64,000 nt of DNA from Flectonema sp. DT1601 (taxonomy: Eukaryota; Euglenozoa; Diplonemea; Diplonemida; Diplonemidae): assembly GCA_964019425.1 (NCBI GenBank), contig OZ025782.1, forward strand, positions 124,001-188,000. The letters are read 5' to 3'. Below are positions 10,101 to 22,127 of this stretch, piece after piece. Each line of letters opens with the position of its first letter. The stretch's first letter is position 1. The position numbers and the translations under genes were made by a program. The notes beneath the pieces were generated by a model. The model was not told the DNA's origin. It did no database searches and worked only from the letters and a program-made list of their open reading frames with translations.

Positions 10101-11454
10101 AATACAAATGAACTTAGCAACGTACTACACACCAACCAGTAAGTCACCTCAGTCATAAAAAAAAAAAAAAACAGATTCATCACCAAAAAAAAAAAAAAAA
10201 AAAAAAGAGATTTAGATAATTCTCGATAGCATAAAAATAATAAATAAATAAATAAGGAAAATAATAATAAGAAAGAGGATCACGTGAATCGCGTATCCAC
10301 TTTTTTTTTTTTTTTTTTCAGGTTTAACCAAAAAAAAAAAAAAAAAAAGCCCTCCCACATAACATGACAGCGGTGGATCTTCCTAATACGTTTTTTTTTT
10401 TTTTTTTTTTTTTAAAATACCAATGCAAAGGACTTGATATATGAAAATATTGATAATAATAAAAACAGGTGTCAACAACATACGAAAAAAAAAAAGAAAT
10501 TGCAGACTGTTCAGTAGTAGTAGTCTGCTGATAAAAAAAAAAAAACAAAAAAAACAACGACAACTGATTGATAAAAAAGAGAACAAACTCATAATAAAAA
10601 AAAACCGACTTCTACAAAAGAAACAAATAACACTAAAACAAAAAAAAAACCACCAAGACAAGGTGGATGGGTGTGGCAGGTGAAGCTTTCACCACCGCTA
10701 AGATCTCCTTTCTGTTGAAGACCATCACGATAGCTGGTTAATAACTTCCAGTCCAAATTTCAGTTCTTTCTGAAGTACAATATTTTTTTTTTTTTGGTGG
10801 CAAAAAAAATCACTAATTTTTATAACAGTTTTTTTTCGTTAAATTAAAACAATTCAATTTTTTTTTTTGAGTCGTAACTCCCACAGTAGTAAGAGCTTTA
10901 TAACCAACATGCGTATCGCGATCAACGTCTTCTTTTGTCCTTAATCAGTTTGACTAACTTCCGCAGAATCTTTTTTTTTATTCAACTTGGAGAACAGTTT
11001 AGATTGAATCGCACTAAATTTATACTAATATCTCAGCAATCCATCGTTCTTGTAATTATCACTGGCGATCATCCGAATGTCTTCCACTTTGTCATCTTTT
11101 TTTTTTTTAAGAGTTAAAGTAACCCTGGAAAGACATGAGTTTTGTTATGAAATAGTGCACCAAATCAAAATTTTAAAAAAAACCTCTGCTGCCATAGGCC
11201 GTATAATACTATTGCTTGCCATTTTCTTCATGCTGATTGAGTAGAGTGTGTTTTATAACTTTTTTTTTTTTTTTTTTTTTTGATATTTTTAAATAACTAG
11301 ACGTTTCGAAGAAATTTGAAAAGCTGTTGCAAATAATTATGAACCGCCATACACAATTCACTTCAAAAACAAGAAAAGTTCCCCCTCGAGAGAAAGATGT
11401 AAACAACATTCTGACTCAAAGGGGAAAAAAAGAAATACCAAAAACTAAAACCAG
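10101..11454. other. Intergenic, no gene seen
   Basis: Very homopolymer-rich (A runs near 10183-10206 and 10331-10348, T runs near 10301-10318, 10391-10413 and 11262-11281) plus short AAAT/TAA microsatellites near 10236-10270. The ORFs here are translations of these runs. Confidence 0.55.
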
Positions 11455-11649
11455 CACATTCAACAATATGAAAGTAATGCTGAAAACGCAATCTTGCGAA
11501 CACATTTCATACGATGGATGTAAAATGGGGGACCGCGGGAGGGATTACCTAAGCTACTGTGCACTGTGAGGGAGAAAATTTCTGTGGCAGTTACTTTAGC
11601 AATTAATTTGTTTTCTTTCAATAATTCAAATCGTGGTGTCCACAGACTT
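11455..11649. repeat. 3'-flank segment duplicated downstream of PDI-D
   Basis: About 195 bp immediately downstream of PDI-A are nearly identical to 20284-20477 downstream of PDI-D, while PDI-C and PDI-E have unrelated 3' flanks. The segment starts at ACATTCAACAATATG and runs up to the stop codon. It marks the boundary of a duplicated or converted block that extends beyond the coding region. Confidence 0.85.
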
Positions 11650-13296
11650 CTACAAAGACTTGGCGTTCTGACGGATGTACTCCTCCATCTCCTTGGTGTT
11701 ACGTCCACCCTCGAACTTCAGGATCTGTTTATTTATTTATTTCATTGTATCTACAAAACTATATTGTTCAGTAGTTGCGTCAGTGTGACTAACCCATTTC
11801 AGGATTTATTTCGTACCCGCTGAGCACAAGTAAAATATTGTCCTCATCCTCACTCACTCACTCGCTCAGCAAATGAAAAAGAAACTCAATAACAACAATC
11901 AGGTGATTAACATACCTCGTTGCTTCCAGAAGGAACGAACATGAGGGTAGGGAATCCCTGAACATCGAATCCCTTTGGTGCGTCGTTGGTGGTGGCGTCG
12001 AACTTGGCGATCACGACGTTCTCGTCGTTCTCGAAGTTCTTGGCAAGTGCCTCGTAGTCAGGGATCATCGACTTGCAGTGTCCACACCATGGAGCGTAGA
12101 ACTTGATGAAGACGTCCTTCTTCTCATCGAACACGATGTCCTTGAAGGTGCTTCCGACCAAAACGGTAAGTCCGTCAGTGGTTGGGTTCTCTGGGGCTTC
12201 GTCAGACTTGACAGTTGGCACCAACTTGCCGGCAGCCCAGTCTCCAACCCAGTTGGCGAAGTCCTCAGAGGCGAGGGACTTGGTCTCATCGAATCCGAAG
12301 TGCTCACCGTTGTCGTCAATTCCGAATGCTGGCCAAACCTTTCCGGAAAGTCCAACTCTTCCGGCCATCTGTCCGTACTGGACTCCGCTCAACCAAACCA
12401 TGCTCATCTTTCCCTTTACGCTCTCAGCAAGCTTCTCAACGGCGTCCTTGGCCTCCTGGGTGTTGTCGGCAGCTGGGTCAACAAACAACCATCCGAGTGG
12501 AATACCACGGTCAACGTACGACTTGTAGTTGTCAGGTCCGATCTCAGCGAACAATCTGAAGCTTGAGGCCTTGATGAACTCGACGGCGGTGGCAGCGTCG
12601 AACTTCTCGGCAACGTCCTTCTTGCTGTCGAAGGACTTGTACACAACAAGTCCTGGGGCGGCAACTCCTTCAGCCTTGGCAACGTCAGCGCTGTACACGG
12701 CTCCGAAGACGTGGTCAGAGCGCTTCTGCTTTGCGAGCTTTGAGAACGCCTTGGCGTCGTCACTCTCAGCAGACTCGAAGAAACCAACAACGACAACTTC
12801 GTGAGCCGCCTGGAAGGCAGTGAGTTCCTCGGCATTGGCGACTTCCTTCACAGCTGGTCCAGACATCTTCTTCACCCATGATACGATGTCAGCTGAGGTT
12901 CTTCCTCCCTCGTAGTCACTCACCTCTCCGTCAATGAAGGCCTTGATGGTTGGGTATCCCTGGACTCCGTACTGCTGACCAAGGTCCGACTCGATGGTGG
13001 CATCAACCTGTCGGGGATTATTATGTTAACGTTGAGTACTACCCCTTGACCCAAAGACAGTATTCTATTTAAATAACACATACCTTGACAAGAGTCGCGG
13101 TTCCCTTCAACTCGGTGGCGGCGGCCTCCCACTCAGGAGTGAGCTTCTTGCAGTGACCACACCATGGAGCGTAGAACTCAGCGAGCATGATTCCCTCAGC
13201 AGTTGAGAGTTCCTTCCAGTTGGATGCCTCTCCGACGACAACGTCGGAGGCGGCGGCGACGCCGAGCATCGCGAGAGCTGCGAAAATGGTACGCAT
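11650..13296 (-). CDS. Protein disulfide-isomerase PDI-A (three exons)
   Basis: Exons: 13084-13296, 11916-13007, 11650-11724; introns of 76 and 191 bp, GTATGT...CAG. Protein of 459 residues. It forms and reshuffles disulfides in the ER lumen. Signal peptide 1-17 or so (MRTIFAALAMLGVAAAS), first thioredoxin domain with WCGHC (CGHC 46-49), two redox-inactive thioredoxin-fold domains (b, b'), then a second catalytic domain with CGHC near 379-382. Retention of intron 1 or 2 gives an immediate in-frame stop, supporting the exon model. The protein ends NAKSL, with no KDEL/HDEL and no acidic tail, which is unusual for PDI. Codons end mainly in G or C, unlike most neighbours. Near-identical to PDI-C, -D and -E; private changes include AGRVGL where the others have ASRVGL. 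A CAG lies 9 nt upstream of the ATG. Confidence 0.95.
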
Positions 13297-14883
13297 TGTT
13301 AATAGCTGTTGGGAAAAAGTGATGGTTGTTACAAAAAGAAAACAAAAGATAGAAAACTACCTTTGGATGAATGGAGTAGAAGGTCAACCAACTTTCCTGC
13401 GTAGTGCGTGAGCACAATTGCTTCAGCTACATACCAATCGAGGCCGACGCTAACATTTTATTACCGTTGAGAGAGAATAGTTTTAAACTAGTGAACGAAT
13501 TCAATAATTATATCAAAACAAGAGAGGAAGATGATATCTTTTCCGTCGAATGACAGAAAAAGGGAAGGAAGATTTTTTTTTTCTTTTAAAAAACAAGTAA
13601 TCGTGTCGGGTAAACTGATAATGTCTGAAGAACGTTATCGCCGGTGAAAATAAAGTAAAAAAGAGTGTGTGAGTATGTGCGAAACAATCAAATTTTCTTA
13701 CTATCTTTTGAGAGAAAAGTTCAGCACAGTAACCCCAAGATGAACGCAATGTATATCAGAAGCAGATTGGCTGGGGGAGTCCAAGATAGATGACTCCAAA
13801 AAAAACCAAATTAAAAAAAAAAAAAAAAAAAAAACTCCCAAAATTATATAAACAAGTAACAAGCTACTAGTCCCAACATATTTGGGGTTATTAGGGTCGA
13901 AGAAAATAATAAATAATTAAAGATTTGGTTCACCATATTTTTCACTGAACAAGAGGGTGTGCCAAAAAAAAAAAAAATTGAAAATAATAGAAAAATTAAA
14001 TGCTATTTTGCATATAGAAAAGGAAAACGATAAGATAGTAGAAAAGACTGAGTAAGAAAGAAGATAATTTCGATTCGTTTAAATTTCCGGTTTGCAGTCA
14101 GAATGTCGCAACTAGCCTTCAATCACCGATCCAGTCTTCAAAATAGAATTGTATGTATGTCTTGACATAAATTATTTCACAAAAATCGTAATATAACACT
14201 GTTGATTGTGCAAAAAAAAAAAAAAAAAAAAAAAAAACGAAATTTTAGGCAAGAGGGACGATAAGTACTTTATGCTTATGGAACTATTAAGCTCCAGTAA
14301 GTCAATAAGAAAATTTAGTTATCACATTGTATGCAATACTAATGGGAGAATTTGACGGCGAGGATACTCTATATAATATGGAGATAGTCGGTACTGCTCT
14401 CCAAGTTAATAAACCAAGAAAAGAGAGAACAACAGTCAGATTTCATTAGAAATGAATACCAACTTGACCACCTCAAAACATTAATAAGCAACTCGCGGTA
14501 TTAAAACTTTTTAGTTAAATAAAGAGGAAAATAATTGAGAGGGAGCAGTACCGGTAAGAGACATAAAAAGCTCTGGTACAAATATTAATCTCCAACGTGT
14601 AGGGGGATGTATGTTCGATTTTGTAAAAATTACAACTGTGCTGGTATCGTAAAAACATAAAGATAATTTAACATTAGTTTTAAATACATGGCGTGACTTA
14701 AGGGTATTTTCGAGGGTTAAAATTATACTCTTCGCTCCCGAGACAAAGAACCATGGCAATAATAAAAATTGTATAAAAAAAAAAAAAAAAAAAAAAGGTT
14801 TCCAAACATACAAAACAAAAGCAACTGAGTTTATATTGAGAAGTTAACAGCTTGGCAAAAATCGAAGTAGACATAAATAAGTT
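13297..14883. other. Intergenic, no gene seen
   Basis: AT-rich with A runs near 13814-13833, 14211-14237 and 14774-14796. No coding potential I can support; the ORFs are short and of low complexity. The acceptor-like CAG of PDI-A lies at 13306-13308. Confidence 0.5.
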
Positions 14884-15636
14884 TTACAATCTAATATTTC
14901 TGATACCAACTGCTAATGTCCTCGGAATTCTAAACACAGCTCTTCTCTTTTCGTCTACTAAGAAATACGAAACACCATTCTCCGTGTCAGCTAAACTACC
15001 GTCGCTGTCATTTGAGTCGCTGTCGCTTGAAGGGGCGTCTCTATATTTAATCAGGTCGTATGAAATACAACAACATGGACAGTATTTTCCCTTGTTTGTA
15101 GTATCGTGAACAAGTGCACAACGAAAATGCATCACATGGTGACATGTAGCTCTGAACTTTCTCGTACAAAACTGAGAAACCTGTCCTGAAAGAGGCTTCA
15201 GACACAAACCGCAGTCGATTTGTGCGCAGCGAGCATACTCAAACGATCTAACCCATTTCCGTTGACCAGTGAGGCCTTGCTTGTAGATGCTGCCCACAGA
15301 GCTTTCATAGCGAGTGATGACGTATTTCGATTTCTCCTCGACTTTCCCACCAACTAGGTATTCACAAGGTGCTCCTCCTAGTCTTACAGCCACGTATGTT
15401 TTAGAACAGCTATTACAAACACGTTTATTCTTTACGTGATAGTTGAAATTTTCAATCTCTCGAGCTGGGATGACAGGAACTCTCTGAGATGAGCATTTCG
15501 AACAGACGACATCACCACAACATCTACAATGGTGTTTTCTCGTTGTGATTCCGAATTCTACTCCACATTCCTTACAGTAGCTGACTTCCGACTCTGGAAC
15601 CCAAAAACTGCGGTTAGCGTGTGTTAGGAGACCCAT
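14884..15636 (-). CDS. FYVE zinc finger plus RING-like Cys/His domain protein
   Basis: 250 residues. Residues 12-77 form a FYVE-type zinc finger: WVPE (12-15), CxxC pairs at 21-24 and 37-40, the lipid-binding RKHHCR (33-38), CxxC 45-48, RVC (72-74) and a final CxxC. FYVE domains bind phosphatidylinositol 3-phosphate on endosomes. A second Cys/His cluster at about 137-190 (CGLC, CHHVMH, FRC, CPCC) looks like a RING-type or related two-zinc finger, suggesting an endosomal ubiquitin-ligase-like role, which is inference. The C-terminal part has an acidic Ser/Asp stretch (SSDSDSNDSDGS). The gene is intronless and sits between PDI-A and PDI-B. A possible CAG acceptor lies 42 nt upstream, beyond an A-rich leader. 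Confidence 0.85.
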   Translation of the reverse strand: MGLLTHANRSFWVPESEVSYCKECGVEFGITTRKHHCRCCGDVVCSKCSSQRVPVIPAREIENFNYHVKNKRVCNSCSKTYVAVRLGGAPCEYLVGGKVEEKSKYVITRYESSVGSIYKQGLTGQRKWVRSFEYARCAQIDCGLCLKPLSGQVSQFCTRKFRATCHHVMHFRCALVHDTTNKGKYCPCCCISYDLIKYRDAPSSDSDSNDSDGSLADTENGVSYFLVDEKRRAVFRIPRTLAVGIRNIRL

Positions 15637-15868
15637 TTTAATATTACGATTTTTTTTTTTTTTGAGTAAAAAACAAACCTGTTTAAGTTAAGTAAGAATG
15701 ATTAGTGACTAGAATCATCATTATTGTCATATTTTACTTTCTCTCCCTCAAAATCACATTTATAACATCCTGAAGAAGGAAAAAAAAAAATCGTAAGTAT
15801 TGAAACCAAAACCACACCAAAAAAAGAAAAAACAAAGAAACAAGATTAATAATAATATTATAAAGCAT
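15637..15868. other. Intergenic
   Basis: Upstream region of the FYVE gene; AT-rich. Nothing recognised apart from a T run at about 15651-15663. Confidence 0.4.
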
Positions 15869-15997
15869 AGATGAAAGTGCCCTCCAAATTTGGAGGGCGC
15901 CTGGTGAAAATCAGCCACAAAATTTTGTAGGGCCAAAATAGGGCCAAAACCCTACAAGCGCCCTACACGCCCCCCAAATTGTAGGGCACTTCCATCT
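15869..15997. mobile_element. MITE-like foldback element (about 129 bp)
   Basis: The ends are inverted repeats of about 22 bp: left AGATGAAAGTGCCCTCC..., right arm when reverse-complemented AGATGGAAGTGCCCTAC.... Just inside the left end is the 18-bp palindrome CCCTCCAAATTTGGAGGG, and the interior repeats CCCTACA/TAGGGCC motifs. It is far richer in G+C than its surroundings. It has no coding capacity, so it would depend on a transposase elsewhere. TAAAG occurs on both sides but a target-site duplication is not certain. Confidence 0.6.
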
Positions 15998-16155
15998 GTT
16001 AAAGAGAAGTTTTAATTAATTTCTTTTTTTTTTTTTGTATAAATTTATGTGACTTTCCTTCGTTTTCGTCGAATTAGTTATGGTAAACAGGAGCTTTGCT
16101 CAACTTTGGTAAGCAGGTTGAGCTACAGCTGTGTAAAAATAAATTAAATACATTT

Positions 16156-17842
16156 CTAAAGAGACTTTGCGTACTTGCGAATGAACTTTTCCATCTCTCG
16201 GGTATTACGACCCGCTTCATAAGGGAGTATCTGTATTTGAGTAGATTAATTTTAATTTCGAAAATGAAAAAAAAAAAAAAAAAAGAATTGGCTTTTTATC
16301 TTAAAACTATACAGAAAATAGTAATACATCAACTGTGATTTTTTTTGTTTGTGTCACGAAACTCCGACTTAAACTGATAAAGCTAAAGGAGGTTTACGTG
16401 TGCTGCCCAACATTCTTTTTCGTTCTTACAATACTTGTTAAATGCAAAAAAAAAAGAAAAAACATACTGTTTTAGAAGAGTCCGCTGGAACAAATACTAT
16501 CGTTGGGTACCCTTGAACGTTAATTTGCTTTGGAACGTCGTTGGTAGTTCCGTCGAGTTTCGCAATAATCACATTTTCATTTTTCTCAAAAGTTTCTGCA
16601 ATTGCTTCGAACAGTGGAGTCATGTTCTTGCAATGGCCACACCATGGAGCGTGAAACATAATAAAAACATCTTTCTTTGAATCAAAGACTATTTCTTTAA
16701 ACGTATCTCCAACAATAGTTGTGATGCCTTTGACTGTTGCAACTTCAGGGAGAGGATCAGATCTGATTTGAGGTTCAATCTTCCCTTCACCCCAGTTAGT
16801 AACCCACTGTTGAAACTCATTAGAATTGAAGGCAATGTTTTCCCTATCGTAACTGTAAAAGGTTCCCTTGTTATCAATACCAAAAACTGGCCAGTCTTCT
16901 GTGTGAATACCAACACGTGCAGCCATCTGTCCATACATCTTACCGTCTACCCAAACCATACTAATTTTCCCAACTAGTTTTTTAGCTGCCTTTAGTATTG
17001 CTTCTTTCGCTATTGCTGTCTTCTCGGCGTCGCTGGGGTCAACAAACAGCCAACCAATTGGAATTCCTCTTTTGGAATAGGCTTTAAAAGTATCAATTGT
17101 AATCTCAGCAAACAGCGGGAAGCTGTTTAATTCGATAAAATCGAGAACCTTCACGGAATCAAACTTAGCAATGGCTGTATTTGGATCAAAGTCTTTGTAA
17201 ACTGCGATACCTGGAACTGAAACACCTTCAGCCTTGGCGAGTTCAGTGTTGTGAGAAACCCCAAAGACATGTACTGTTCTGTGATCTTCTGCGATTTTCT
17301 GGTAAGCAGCGAAGTCTGTACTATCAGGTTCAAGGTAAGCCACCACGACGATATTGGATGAGCCTTTAAAGGTATTTAGCTGCTCAGCATCATTAAGTGT
17401 TTTAACAGCTGGTCCTGCTCTCATGTTCACCCATGATACAATTTCAGCTGAAGTTCTTCCACCATTGTATTCTGAGGTTTTTCCTTCAATAAAAACTATT
17501 ACTGTTGGATAGGATTCAATGTTGAATTTATCAGCAATACTATTCTCTACAGTTGCATCGATCTGTGATTCGTTGTTTTCATTTTAATAATACGAACAAA
17601 ACGATATTTCATAATCATCCTAAAGAGTTTCATACCTTTACTAAAGTTGCTATTCCCTGCAGCTCTGCAGCAGCAGTTTCCCATACTGGTGCTAGTTTCT
17701 TGCAGTAACCACACCAGGGAGCATAGAACTCAGCTAGCATAACTTTGTGTGTCACAAGTTCGTCCCAATTTGATGCATTACCAACCACTACATTAGCCAA
17801 TGCGAATGTCGCAAGTGAAAGTAATACCAACAGTGTTTTCAT
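16156..17842 (-). CDS. Protein disulfide-isomerase PDI-B (three exons, CGYC/CGHC)
   Basis: Exons: 17636-17842, 16468-17562, 16156-16230; introns 73 and 237 bp at the same positions and phases as in PDI-A. Protein of 458 residues with signal peptide [16 protein letters not shown], first active site WCGYC, b and b' domains, and second active site WCGHC. The C-terminus is KYAKSL, again without KDEL. I chose the ATG at 17840-17842 because it puts the signal peptide first; an in-frame ATG at 17882-17884 would add 14 hydrophilic residues. A CAG lies 14 nt upstream of the chosen ATG and between the two ATGs. Codons are AT-ending, unlike PDI-A, so this is an older paralog that has escaped homogenisation. 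Confidence 0.95.
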
Positions 17843-18287
17843 ATTGTAAGGGTTTCCTGTTTTGGAATGATTGAGTCGACACATTAAAGACGCAGCACAA
17901 GTATTGATTTTTAGTTATCTGTCATTAGTTGAAGGGGTGTTACAGTTGCCCCCGTATCCATATCCATTAGACAGGTGACCTTTAAAAAGCTTTTTAATTT
18001 CACTACAGCGAAGGTGTTTTAAATCTAATCACCCATCTCAGACCTGTTGAAAGGATAAATAAAGGTTTCTCGTGCCCAACAAAGTGATATCAAAAAACTA
18101 CTAAAATGGTCTCAAAGAGAAGTAAATTCTCAACAGTAAATTGCTTTCCGATCGAAGAATTGCAATCACACAAACTTGAAAGAGAAGAACGGGGAAATTA
18201 GAAACTATGTGGTCACATTCGCGTACGAATACATATTTCATCTCAGGGAAGGGGTGAGGATAACTCTCTCATCATAAATTTGTTTGT
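17843..18287. other. Intergenic between PDI-B and PDI-C
   Basis: About 445 bp holding the 5' flank of PDI-B and the 3' flank of PDI-C. No ORF or RNA gene seen. The 3' flank of PDI-C shares nothing obvious with that of PDI-A. Confidence 0.5.
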
Positions 18288-19934
18288 TTAGAGCGACTTG
18301 GCGTTCTGACGGATGTACTCCTCCATCTCCTTGGTGTTACGTCCACCCTCGAACTTCAGGATCTGTTTATTTATTTATTTCATTGTATCTACAAAACTAT
18401 ATTGTTCAGTAGTTGCGTCAGTGTGACTAACCCATTTCAGGATTTATTTCGTACCCGCTGAGCACAAGTAAAATATTGTCCTCATCCTCACTCACTCACT
18501 CGCTCAGCAAATGAAAAAGAAACTCAATAACAACAATCAGGTGATTAACATACCTCGTTGCTTCCAGAAGGAACGAACATGAGCGTAGGGAATCCCTGAA
18601 CATCGAATCCCTTTGGTGCGTCGTTGGTGGTGGCGTCGAACTTGGCGATCACGACGTTCTCGTCGTTCTCGAAGTTCTTGGCAAGTGCCTCGTAGTCAGG
18701 GATCATCGACTTGCAGTGTCCACACCATGGAGCGTAGAACTTGATGAAGACGTCCTTCTTCTCATCGAACACGATGTCCTTGAAGGTGCTTCCGACCAAA
18801 ACGGTAAGTCCGTCAGTGGTTGGGTTCTCTGGGGCTTCGTCAGACTTGACAGTTGGCACCAACTTGCCGGCAGCCCAGTCTCCAACCCAGCTGGCGAAGT
18901 CCTCAGAGGCGAGGGACTTGGTCTCATCGAATCCGAAGTGCTCACCGTTGTCGTCAATTCCGAATGCTGGCCAAACCTTTCCGGAAAGTCCAACTCTGCT
19001 GGCCATCTGTCCGTACTGGACTCCGCTCAACCAAACCATGCTCATCTTTCCCTTTACGCTCTCAGCAAGCTTCTCAACGGCGTCCTTGGCCTCCTGGGTG
19101 TTGTCGGCAGCTGGGTCAACAAACAACCATCCGAGTGGAATACCACGGTCAACGTACGACTTGTAGTTGTCAGGTCCGATCTCAGCGAACAATCTGAAGC
19201 TTGAGGCCTTGATGAACTCGACGGCGGTGGCAGCGTCGAACTTCTCGGCAACGTCCTTCTTGCTGTCGAAGGACTTGTACACAACAAGTCCTGGGGCGGC
19301 AACTCCTTCAGCCTTGGCAACGTCAGCGCTGTACACGGCTCCGAAGACGTGGTCAGAGCGCTTCTGCTTTGCGAGCTTTGAGAACGCCTTGGCGTCGTCA
19401 CTCTCAGCAGACTCGAAGAAACCAACAACGACAACTTCGTGAGCCGCCTGGAAGGCAGTGAGTTCCTCGGCGTTGGCGACTTCCTTCACAGCTGGTCCAG
19501 ACATCTTCTTCACCCATGATACGATGTCAGCTGAGGTTCTTCCTCCCTCGTAGTCACTCACCTCTCCGTCAATGAAGGCCTTGATGGTTGGGTATCCCTG
19601 GACTGCGTACTGCTGACCAAGGTCCGACTCGATGGTGGCATCAACCTGTCGGGGATTGTTATGTTAACATTGAGTACTACCCCTTGACCCAAAGACAGCA
19701 TTCTATTTAAATAACACATACCTTGACAAGAGTCGCGGTTCCCTTCAACTCGGTGGCGGCGGCCTCCCACTCAGGAGTGAGCTTCTTGCAGTGACCACAC
19801 CATGGAGCGTAGAACTCAGCGAGCATGATTCCCTCAGCAGTTGAGAGTTCCTTCCAGTTGGATGCCTCTCCGACGACAACGTCGGAGGCGGCGGCGACGC
19901 CGAGCATCGCGAGAGCTGCGAAAATAGTGCGCAT
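18288..19934 (-). CDS. Protein disulfide-isomerase PDI-C (three exons)
   Basis: Exons: 19722-19934, 18554-19645, 18288-18362; introns 76 and 191 bp, nearly identical in sequence to those of PDI-A. Protein of 459 residues with two CGHC sites, ER signal peptide and C-terminus NAKSL. It shares the segment PAADNTQEAKD with PDI-A but FASWVGDW with PDI-E, and its start-codon region (ATAGTGCGCAT on the plus strand) matches PDI-E, not PDI-A. This patchwork is expected from gene conversion among the copies. The leader after the CAG is 11 nt (ATATTAACAAA) and close to those of A, D and E, while sequence before the CAG differs. Confidence 0.95.
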
Positions 19935-20283
19935 TTTGTTAATATCTGACGGGTGAGAACGTTAACTCCACATCAAACAAGATGGAAACTAAGTGGTCGG
20001 TTAGTGCATTAAATGCAACAATGAATTTCTTCATATTGCAATCCTTTGCAATGACAAATACAAATCAAGTAGGCCAAGTAGGCGATGCAATAAATCCTTT
20101 TTTTTTTTTAAAGATAAATGCTATTCGGCCGTGACTCAACAGAAAATTACGATCGTTTAATTCTTGTGTGCTAAAAGTATTCCAATTTTTCAAAAATTAA
20201 AAAGAACACATCCCAGTATATACCGTGGGACCAAGTGAAGGGTACTTGTGTGACTAATTTAGTAAAGTTAGATTAGGATAACT
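19935..20283. other. Intergenic between PDI-C and the duplicated flank of PDI-D
   Basis: About 350 bp of AT-rich sequence; no feature recognised besides the acceptor-like CAG upstream of PDI-C. Confidence 0.45.
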
Positions 20284-20477
20284 ACATTCAACAATATGAA
20301 AGTAATGCTGAAAACGCAATCTTGCGAACACATTTCATTCGATGGATGTAAAATGGGGGACCGCGGGAGGGATTACCTAAGCTACTGTGCACTGTGAGGG
20401 AGAAAATTTCTGTGGCAGTTACTTTAGCAATTAATTTGTTTTCTTTCGATAATTCAAATCGTGGTGTCCACATACTT
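20284..20477. repeat. Second copy of the PDI-A/PDI-D 3'-flank duplication
   Basis: Nearly identical to 11455-11649, with a few substitutions and one single-base length difference. Confidence 0.85.
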
Positions 20478-22127
20478 CTACAAAGACTTGGCGTTCTGAC
20501 GGATGTACTCCTCCATCTCCTTGGTGTTACGTCCACCCTCGAACTTCAGGATCTGTTTATTTATTTATTTCATTGTATCTACAAAACTATATTGTTCAGT
20601 AGTTGCGTCAGTGTGACTAACCCATTTCAGGATTTATTTCGTACCCGCTGAGCACAAGTAAAATATTGTCCTCATCCTCACTCACTCACTCGCTCAGCAA
20701 ATGAAAAAGAAACTCAATAACAACAATCAGGTGATTAACATACCTCGTTGCTTCCAGAAGGAACGAACATGAGGGTAGGGAATCCCTGAACATCGAATCC
20801 CTTTGGTGCGTCGTTGGTGGTGGCGTCGAACTTGGCGATCACGACGTTCTCGTCGTTCTCGAAGTTCTTGGCAAGTGCCTCGTAGTCAGGGATCATCGAC
20901 TTGCAGTGTCCACACCATGGAGCGTAGAACTTGATGAAGACGTCCTTCTTCTCATCGAACACGATGTCCTTGAAGGTGCTTCCGACCAAAACGGTAAGTC
21001 CGTCAGTGGTTGGGTTCTCTGGGGCTTCGTCAGACTTGACAGTTGGCACCAACTTGCCGGCAGCCCAGTCGGCAACCCAGTTGGCGAAGTCCTCAGAGGC
21101 GAGGGACTTGGATTCATCGAATCCGAAGTGCGCACCGTTGTCGTCAATTCCGAATGCTGGCCAAACCTTTCCGGAAAGTCCAACTCTGCTGGCCATCTGT
21201 CCGTACTGGACTCCGCTCAACCAAACCATGCTCATCTTTCCCTTTACGCTCTCAGCAAGCTTCTCAACGGCGTCCTTGGCTTCTGGAGTCATGTCAACAT
21301 CTTGTGGGTCAACAAACAACCATCCGAGTGGAAGACCACGGTCAACGTACGACTTGTAGTTGTCAGGTCCGATCTCAGCGAACAATCTGAAGCTTGAGGC
21401 CTTGATGAACTCGACGGCGGTGGCAGCGTCGAACTTCTCGGCAACGTCCTTCTTGCTGTCGAAGGACTTGTACACAATAAGTCCTGGGGCGGCAACTCCC
21501 TCAGCCTTGGCAACGTCAGCGCTGTACACGGCTCCGAAGACGTGGTCAGAGCGCTTCTGCTTTGCGAGCTTTGAGAACGCCTTGGCGTCGTCACTCTCAG
21601 CAGACTCGAAGAAACCAACAACGACAACTTCGTGAGCCGCCTGGAAGGCAGTGAGTTCCTCGGCGTTGGCGACTTCCTTCACGGCTGGTCCAGACATCTT
21701 CTTCACCCATGATACGATGTCAGCTGAGGTTCTTCCTCCCTCGTAGTCACTCACCTCTCCGTCAATGAAGGCCTTGATGGTTGGGTATCCCTGGACTGCG
21801 TACTGCTGACCAAGGTCCGACTCGATGGTGGCATCAACCTGTCGGGGATTGTTATGTTAACGTTAAGTACTACCCCTTGACCCAAAGACAGCATTCTATT
21901 TAAATAACACATACCTTGACAAGAGTCGCGGTTCCCTTCAACTCGGTGGCGGCGGCCTCCCACTCAGGAGTGAGCTTCTTGCAGTGACCACACCATGGAG
22001 CGTAGAACTCAGCGAGCATGATTCCCTCAGCAGTTGAGAGTTCCTTCCAGTTGGATGCCTCTCCGACGACAACGTCGGAGGCGGCGGCGACGCCGAGCAT
22101 CGCGAGAGCTGCGAAAATGGTACGCAT
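20478..22127 (-). CDS. Protein disulfide-isomerase PDI-D (three exons)
   Basis: Exons: 21915-22127, 20744-21838, 20478-20552; introns 76 and 191 bp. Protein of 460 residues with two CGHC sites, signal peptide and C-terminus NAKSL. It has one residue more than A and C because it shares the segment PQDVDMTPEAKD with PDI-E. It shares exon-1 synonymous sites, the CCCAACAG acceptor and the 3' flank with PDI-A. Private changes include GAHFGFDES and FANWVADW. In-frame codons upstream of the ATG are not supported by the paralogs. The mix of A-like ends and an E-like middle is a clear mosaic. Confidence 0.95.

Noticed and set aside
12078-12804. Plus-strand ORFs of 91-162 residues opposite PDI exon 2, repeated in copies C, D and E
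   Set aside because: Antisense shadows created by the GC-rich codon bias of the PDI genes; their recurrence only reflects the duplication.
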